Shown here piece after piece: positions 59,738-64,000 of a stretch of 64,000 nt of DNA. The stretch lies in NCBI GenBank assembly GCA_029718625.1, contig CM056376.1, forward strand, positions 117,464,412 to 117,528,411. Reading direction: 5' to 3'. The notes beneath the pieces are model-generated. The model saw only the letters and a list, made by a program, of their open reading frames with translations. It did not search any database and was not told where the DNA came from. The translations under genes were made by a program, and so were the position numbers. The stretch's first letter is position 1. Each line of letters opens with the position of its first letter. Origin of the DNA: Synaphobranchus kaupii (taxonomy: Eukaryota > Chordata > Actinopteri > Anguilliformes > Synaphobranchidae).

Positions 59738-59811
59738 CATTCTGTGTTAAGAGTTTTGCACATTGAAACTCTGTTGTGCAAAATGAGTCAAAGCAATCGT
59801 AAAAAACTGTA

Positions 59812-60543
59812 ATTAAATATAAAAAATAAAAAGAATTTGAGCATCAGAAGCAATAACAGTTCATGTTTTATGTACAGTATGTATGAATGTGTGTGCATAT
59901 AGATATACATATGTAAATACAGTACATTCCTATGTATACCGACATACAGAATGTAATTGTTGTTTATTCTGTTTGTTTTTAAAGTTTGGTTTTGAATGAG
60001 TTTATTGTTTACTGTTCTTGGTATGCCAATAACATTTTTGAATTTGAGAGAGCGAGAGAGAGACAGATAGAGAGAGAGAGAAGGGAGGGGCAGATAGAGA
60101 GTGGAAGGGGTTTTACACAAGCAGCAGTAATACAGATAAAAGAGAAGTTGGATGATAGACAGACACACCCAGACCCTCTCTGCGTTACACACAGGTCAGT
60201 AAGAAACTCACTCTTATTATAATTACAATTAAATTTATTGTAATTTGTGTATGCATGGTGCATGTATGGTGTGTGAATGTGTGTAATGTGTATGTATGGT
60301 GTATGCAATGTTTGTATGGTAAGTTTGTGTGTGTTTATGTGTTTATCGTGTTAGTGCATGTATGTGTGTGGTATGTTTTTATGGTGTGTTTGTGTGTATG
60401 TGTTTATGGTGTTTGTGTGTTTGTTTACATGTTTGTGTATGTATATATGGTGTATTTGTGTGTGTATTGTGTGTGCATGTGTGTGGTGTGTGTTTATGGT
60501 GTGTTTGTGTGTATGTGTTTATACTGTTTGTGTGGGCATTTAT

Positions 60544-60579
<36 letters not shown>

Positions 60580-60886
60580 GTATATGTTAGAGGCAGTATT
60601 CTGCCACAGAAATGTACAAATAGTAGTCCTTATTCTTAATGCAATGTTGGCTAATAGGAAACATGTAAGATATCAAGTAGTCTTACACAATTAACTGGTT
60701 CACTGTTGCAAAAATGTACACCATAGGATATTACACCACCGTGTGTGTGTGTGAGAGAGAGAGAGCCCTAGGACCTACATACAGTCTAAGTCTAAAACTC
60801 AAGCCAGCATGTTTTCATTTAACAGACAAATGTGAAACCTAATTTTCTATGCAGAATACGTAAACATATTTATTCACCATCACAGC

Positions 60887-60917
<31 letters not shown>

Positions 60918-61010
60918 ATGTGTATGTGATACTTGTGTGTGTGTGTGTGTGTGTATATTACATGACATTACATTCACTTGGCAGATGCTTTTATCCAAAG
61001 CGAAGTACAA
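59812..61010 (+). repeat. Third copy of the gene 2 5'-flank (block 3)
   Basis: Continues the 57378-57495 sequence after the transposon and matches 38306-39450 block by block, including the TATG/TGTG runs, the TAGAGGCAGTATTCTGCCAC block and the L2-type tail at about 60956. No receptor exon follows within the window, so a further copy may lie beyond it or be lost. Confidence 0.8.
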
Positions 61011-61240
61011 TGGGCCTCATTCATGAAACGTTCCTAAATATGTGCGTACATTTACGTACAAACATGTTTTGTACAAAAAATTTACTCTTGATTCATCAAA
61101 GGGTGCAGAAAGGCAGATTTCTTTGTATTCTCATGCACATGTTCATAAATTCAGATTCATCGTAAATGATAGGCTCGTGCACATGGAAGTTGAAAATTCC
61201 ATTTACAGTTGCATAGGAATTCAAAATGGCCCAGAAAAAT
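61011..61240. repeat. Fragment of the GGGCCTCATTCA TIR family
   Basis: GGGCCTCATTCATGAAACGT...TATGTGCGTAC...GATTCATCAAAGGGTGCAG matches the element at 28561-29857. No matching right end was found. Confidence 0.65.
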
Positions 61241-61439
61241 AGTCATAGGAACTGTTAAAGTACCGTACTGTGGAAGTGTCATAAGCAGGTCGTAAGATGT
61301 CCCAAAAGTGTTGTTGCCATGTCCGCGGTTTTACAGCTAAATTAGGCTACTTTCAAAGTGCAGTCACAGGTAAAAATGAAAAGTCGCAAAGCACACACTT
61401 ATTTCAAAAAGTAGAATATGATGATTTATATTTAAAATA

Positions 61440-61930
61440 TGTTGGTTTCTGGTAAAAATATACTTTGGGCTAGTTTTGAGCAAGGGGCCAAGACTGGGCT
61501 TTCGTTTTGAAGCTCACTTTCTGGTTGGGCTGGGAGCGGCAATTGTGCCGTTTCTCACTAGCGCCACTGCGATTGGCTCCAGTATAGGTCTTTCACCGTG
61601 TAAGTCAATGGCACAATGTGGTCAAAATACTCAGTCAATAACTTTTTCCTACAAAAAAATTTAATTGGATTAGGTGCCTTTCCTTCATCTAATGCCTCAG
61701 CATGTGCTGATTTTTGAAAATATTGTGTCGTTTGGACAGGGTATTAACATTTGTTCAGGACCAAACAGAGGGAGAGAGTCCTCTTCGGCTCCACGGAGCA
61801 GACGCAGTTTGTACGAACTGGCGGTGAAAAATGCATCCAGAGCTTCAATTTGGTTTTTACGAGGCCGTGGGAAGGCAATGGGTGATGTCACAGTGACTTT
61901 GACCATATTTTTATACAGTCTATGGTTTTG
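61440..61930. repeat. Common teleost interspersed repeat
   Basis: Phrases such as GCCACTGCGATTGGCTCCAG and GGTGATGTCACAGTGACTTT...TTTTTATACAGTCTATGG are typical of an abundant fish repeat. The family name is not assigned here. Confidence 0.5.
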
Positions 61931-62680
61931 AGTCACCATTTGGCTGGAAAGTCTTGCAAGATCTGGCAACCCTGTGTCCCACCCTTGCGTGGCCATGTCA
62001 CATGTTATTTTTGTTGTATTTGAAGGAAAATGTCAGCCAAGCTGTGCCTCATTTTTTTTTTTTAAACGAAGCTTCACGTCATATTTATGCGACCAAAATG
62101 TTTGTGTACTTCTTGAAAAGTGTGCTCCCGAATGTACTCAGCGAAACCCCGGAAGTAAGTGTATCATACAAAGGTTTAAAGTATACTATATTTAAACGAT
62201 TTTGCCTATGTAAGGTGCTGATTCAGATACAGCCAAGGAGTAACTATTCCGATAACATTTGGGAGAGGAGAAGGAAAGGCCATAATTGAAAGAAAGGGGC
62301 TAGAGATTTATCACAATAAATGGGATATAGATATAAAGGGAAGAAGATATTCTAACAATCAAAAATCAGTAGTAGTTAAGAATGCAAAGTGTAGGAAAGA
62401 AGAAACAGTTCTGAAAAGACTCAGGCCACACTGGTTTAAATAGCACTTTATTTATGATAGGGAAAGGTAATAGTGAGGAATGTGAAATATGTAAAGTAAA
62501 TAAAAATGTTGAACGTGTTATTGTACTGTCTAAAATATAATGTAGATAGGGAAAGTTTATGCAATAGGGTAAGACTGGCTGGATGAGAATGGAATCTGGG
62601 AGGGATTTTGGGGACAGGGGGGAAGGGGTAGAGAATGTTAGAAGTTTTTTGTTTTATTAAGAATTCAGGGCTAGCCAATA
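61931..62680. other. Unassigned sequence
   Basis: No gene or repeat family recognised; small frames only. Confidence 0.35.
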
Positions 62681-62694
62681 AAATTTGTGAAAGG

Positions 62695-62802
62695 TTTTGA
62701 TATGTAACGTTTACACTCCGGTACAGTAGGTGGCGGTATGCACCTCAAAGTTGGTTTCAAGCCACCATAAAACCTAAAGAAGAAGAACAACAACAACAAC
62801 AA
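62695..62802 (+). repeat. Retroposon 3' end with (AAC/GAA)n tail
   Basis: CCGGTACAGTAGGTGGCGGT ATGCACC...AAGCCACCATAAAACC followed by AAGAAGAAGAACAACAACAAC is the recognisable 3' end of a widespread fish LINE/SINE-type repeat. Confidence 0.55.
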
Positions 62803-62929
62803 CAAGGAAGTAGTCATTCAGGAAGTGTGTTTCTCCCACAGAACTATATAAGAACGTTCTTATAGGGTGGAATCCAATCACAGAAATATATACTAACTAG
62901 AAAGGGAGAAGCCTTCTCAAAACGGCACC

Positions 62930-63110
62930 GTTTCCACGGCCAAAAGCATTTTCTCTGATTGGCCAACGTGACCTGTCACGTGAAGGTGGTAATTTTCTCC
63001 TTTTTCACAGAGTAATGGCTGCCGTTGTAACTCTAGTTAGCGACCATAGACATGTATAGCAACGACTGCAAAGTTATGCTCCCGAATAAATAAGCAAAAT
63101 GAAAGGTAAC
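62930..63110 (+). promoter_or_regulatory. Possible promoter/first exon of an unidentified gene
   Basis: Contains a CCAAT-type inverted box (GATTGGCCAA, about 62958), CACGTGA (62978), and downstream ATGAAAG|GTAACT at 63099-63107, a good splice donor. A candidate acceptor (TTTTTTTCCCCAG|GG) lies at 63721. The gene is not identified and there is no transcript support. Confidence 0.3.
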
Positions 63111-63721
63111 TTTGTTAGCTACCGTTAGCTAAGTTAGCTCGCAGTCACAGCCGCAGCCGCAGCCAGAGGCCTAAAAAGGACATGCTATCACAAAAGCCTG
63201 TTGATAATACACCAATAGTAGCTCCATGCACATTTAAAAGAACTTAAGCCAGGCATAGCATAACGTTAGTTATACTTTAGAACATATTTGGCTAATCTTA
63301 ACGTAACCCCCTCGAAACTGCAATGGACATAACGTTATTACGATAACTTTCCAATATCAACGTTATAGACTACTGCACTTTAAGACCGCATAAACGGGGC
63401 ACAAGTGTCCGCTATGCGTTAAGATAAAAAATATATATATATAATAATGTATGTTATATAGCCTATGTCTATGTTCATAGACATCCTATATATAGCTACG
63501 CTGTATGTGTAACCTACGTTATGTGGTGAGTGAATACATTTTTTCCTGGTTACATTGGTTGAGTTCAACAAGTCACTCCTACGACGAGGGTGATGCAGGA
63601 AAATAAACAGACCTAACAGCAAAGCATATTTGTGGTTAATGGACGATGAAGAAGACAAGCAGGCTAACCTAACGTTGTCAAAAAAATTCTTACCGTGAAA
63701 ATATTTAATTTTTTTCCCCAG

Positions 63722-63780
63722 GGTTTCCGTGCTGTTATGGTTTTGAAAGCTCTGCACTATGATTCAGGTTTGGCAAAACT
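63722..63780 (+). other. Candidate internal exon, unidentified gene
   Basis: It follows a strong polypyrimidine tract and AG at 63720-63721 and ends CAAAACTG|GTATGC. One frame reads GFRAVMVLKALHYDSGLAKL. I do not recognise the protein. A foldback core starting at about 63880 lies just downstream. Confidence 0.3.
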
Positions 63781-63884
63781 GGTATGCAGTAACAACAATG
63801 CTATCACATATTTTATAACTCTAGAGATGTATACCTTGCCAATAATCACTATGCATTATTCCCCTCAGATGGTACCGACTAACC

Positions 63885-64000
63885 CTACTGGCTCACAGAC
63901 TACTAGGAGTAGCCAACCATACTGTTCCAGTGTAATTTACAGCTAAATCTAGTCCAACCCCCCAATTCCCATAGAGATCCATTCAAATGCAGAGAGGTGA
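63885..64000. mobile_element. Foldback core, third copy (runs off the window)
   Basis: AATTTACAGCTAAATCTAGT CCAACCC...CCCATAGAGATCCATTCAAATGCAGAGAGGT matches the right arm of both foldback elements (about 958-1020 and 41829-41900). Only one arm is inside the window. Confidence 0.75.

Larger units (their letters stand above)
57496..59809 (+). mobile_element. Complete IS630/Tc1-like element with TA target duplication
   Basis: CAGTTTTTTACGATTGCTTA at 57496 and the inverted GCAATCGTAAAAAACTG ending 59809 are TIRs that extend through GACTCATTTTGCACA and CAATGT. TA is present on each side. The homologous flank at about 38288-38305 is uninterrupted (AAATTAATTAAATAT with one TA), giving a directly visible empty site. 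The element is 2314 bp and encodes a degenerate transposase. A nested repeat lies at about 59257-59737. Confidence 0.93.

Overview
This is a vertebrate, almost certainly teleost fish, window. It has spliced genes with GT/AG introns, long (CA)n/(GT)n tracts, several Tc1/mariner families (one of the Sleeping Beauty type), L2-like LINEs with fish-type (TGTAA)n tails and a Penelope-like retroelement with a GIY-YIG domain. A clupeiform origin is only a guess. Nothing here is prokaryotic.

The gene content is two tandem, same-strand leukotriene B4 receptor (BLT1-type) class A GPCR genes. Gene 1 (coding 26539-31142, four coding exons, 394 aa) and gene 2 (coding 40210-47785, three coding exons, 377 aa) share an intron position right after TM6 (HIIN..Q|V). 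They differ in their ECL2 intron. The last coding exon of gene 2 is present twice, intact both times (47414-47785 and 54495-54866), because about 6-7 kb of downstream sequence is tandemly duplicated.

The standout observation is that both paralogues carry minisatellites built from, or ending exactly at, a splice junction. In gene 1, 27 copies of a 40-bp unit run up to the exon 2 acceptor, and each unit carries the acceptor sequence. In gene 2, a unit of about 35 bp derived from the last 20 or so coding bases of exon 2 plus its splice donor is amplified into three arrays (42746-43145, 46467-46945, 52873-54010), more than 50 donor-like CAG|GTACC sites in all.

Layout: 0-15 kb is gene-free (foldback Tc1-like element, TIR element, two large minisatellites flanked by a 150-bp direct repeat). 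15-21 kb holds microsatellites, a dead Tc1 transposase and dispersed repeats. 21.36-25.95 kb is a hAT-type element with an apparent 8-bp target duplication, carrying a broken Penelope-like element. 26.5-31.6 kb is gene 1, with a TIR element, a solo LTR and the acceptor minisatellite in its introns. 31.6-38.1 kb is repeats: palindrome, LINE with nested LTR-like DNA, two Tc1 relics. 38.1-40.2 kb is the 5' flank of gene 2, which also has copies at 35.2 and 60.0 kb. 40.2-54.9 kb is gene 2 with its arrays, an L2 insertion and duplicated terminal exon. 55-61 kb is the rest of the duplicated segment with a complete IS630/Tc1-like element. 61-64 kb holds dispersed repeats and a possible promoter with a first exon of an unidentified gene.

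Functionally, both receptors are expected to sit in the plasma membrane and couple LTB4 or related lipid signals to G proteins in leukocytes. That assignment is by family resemblance only.
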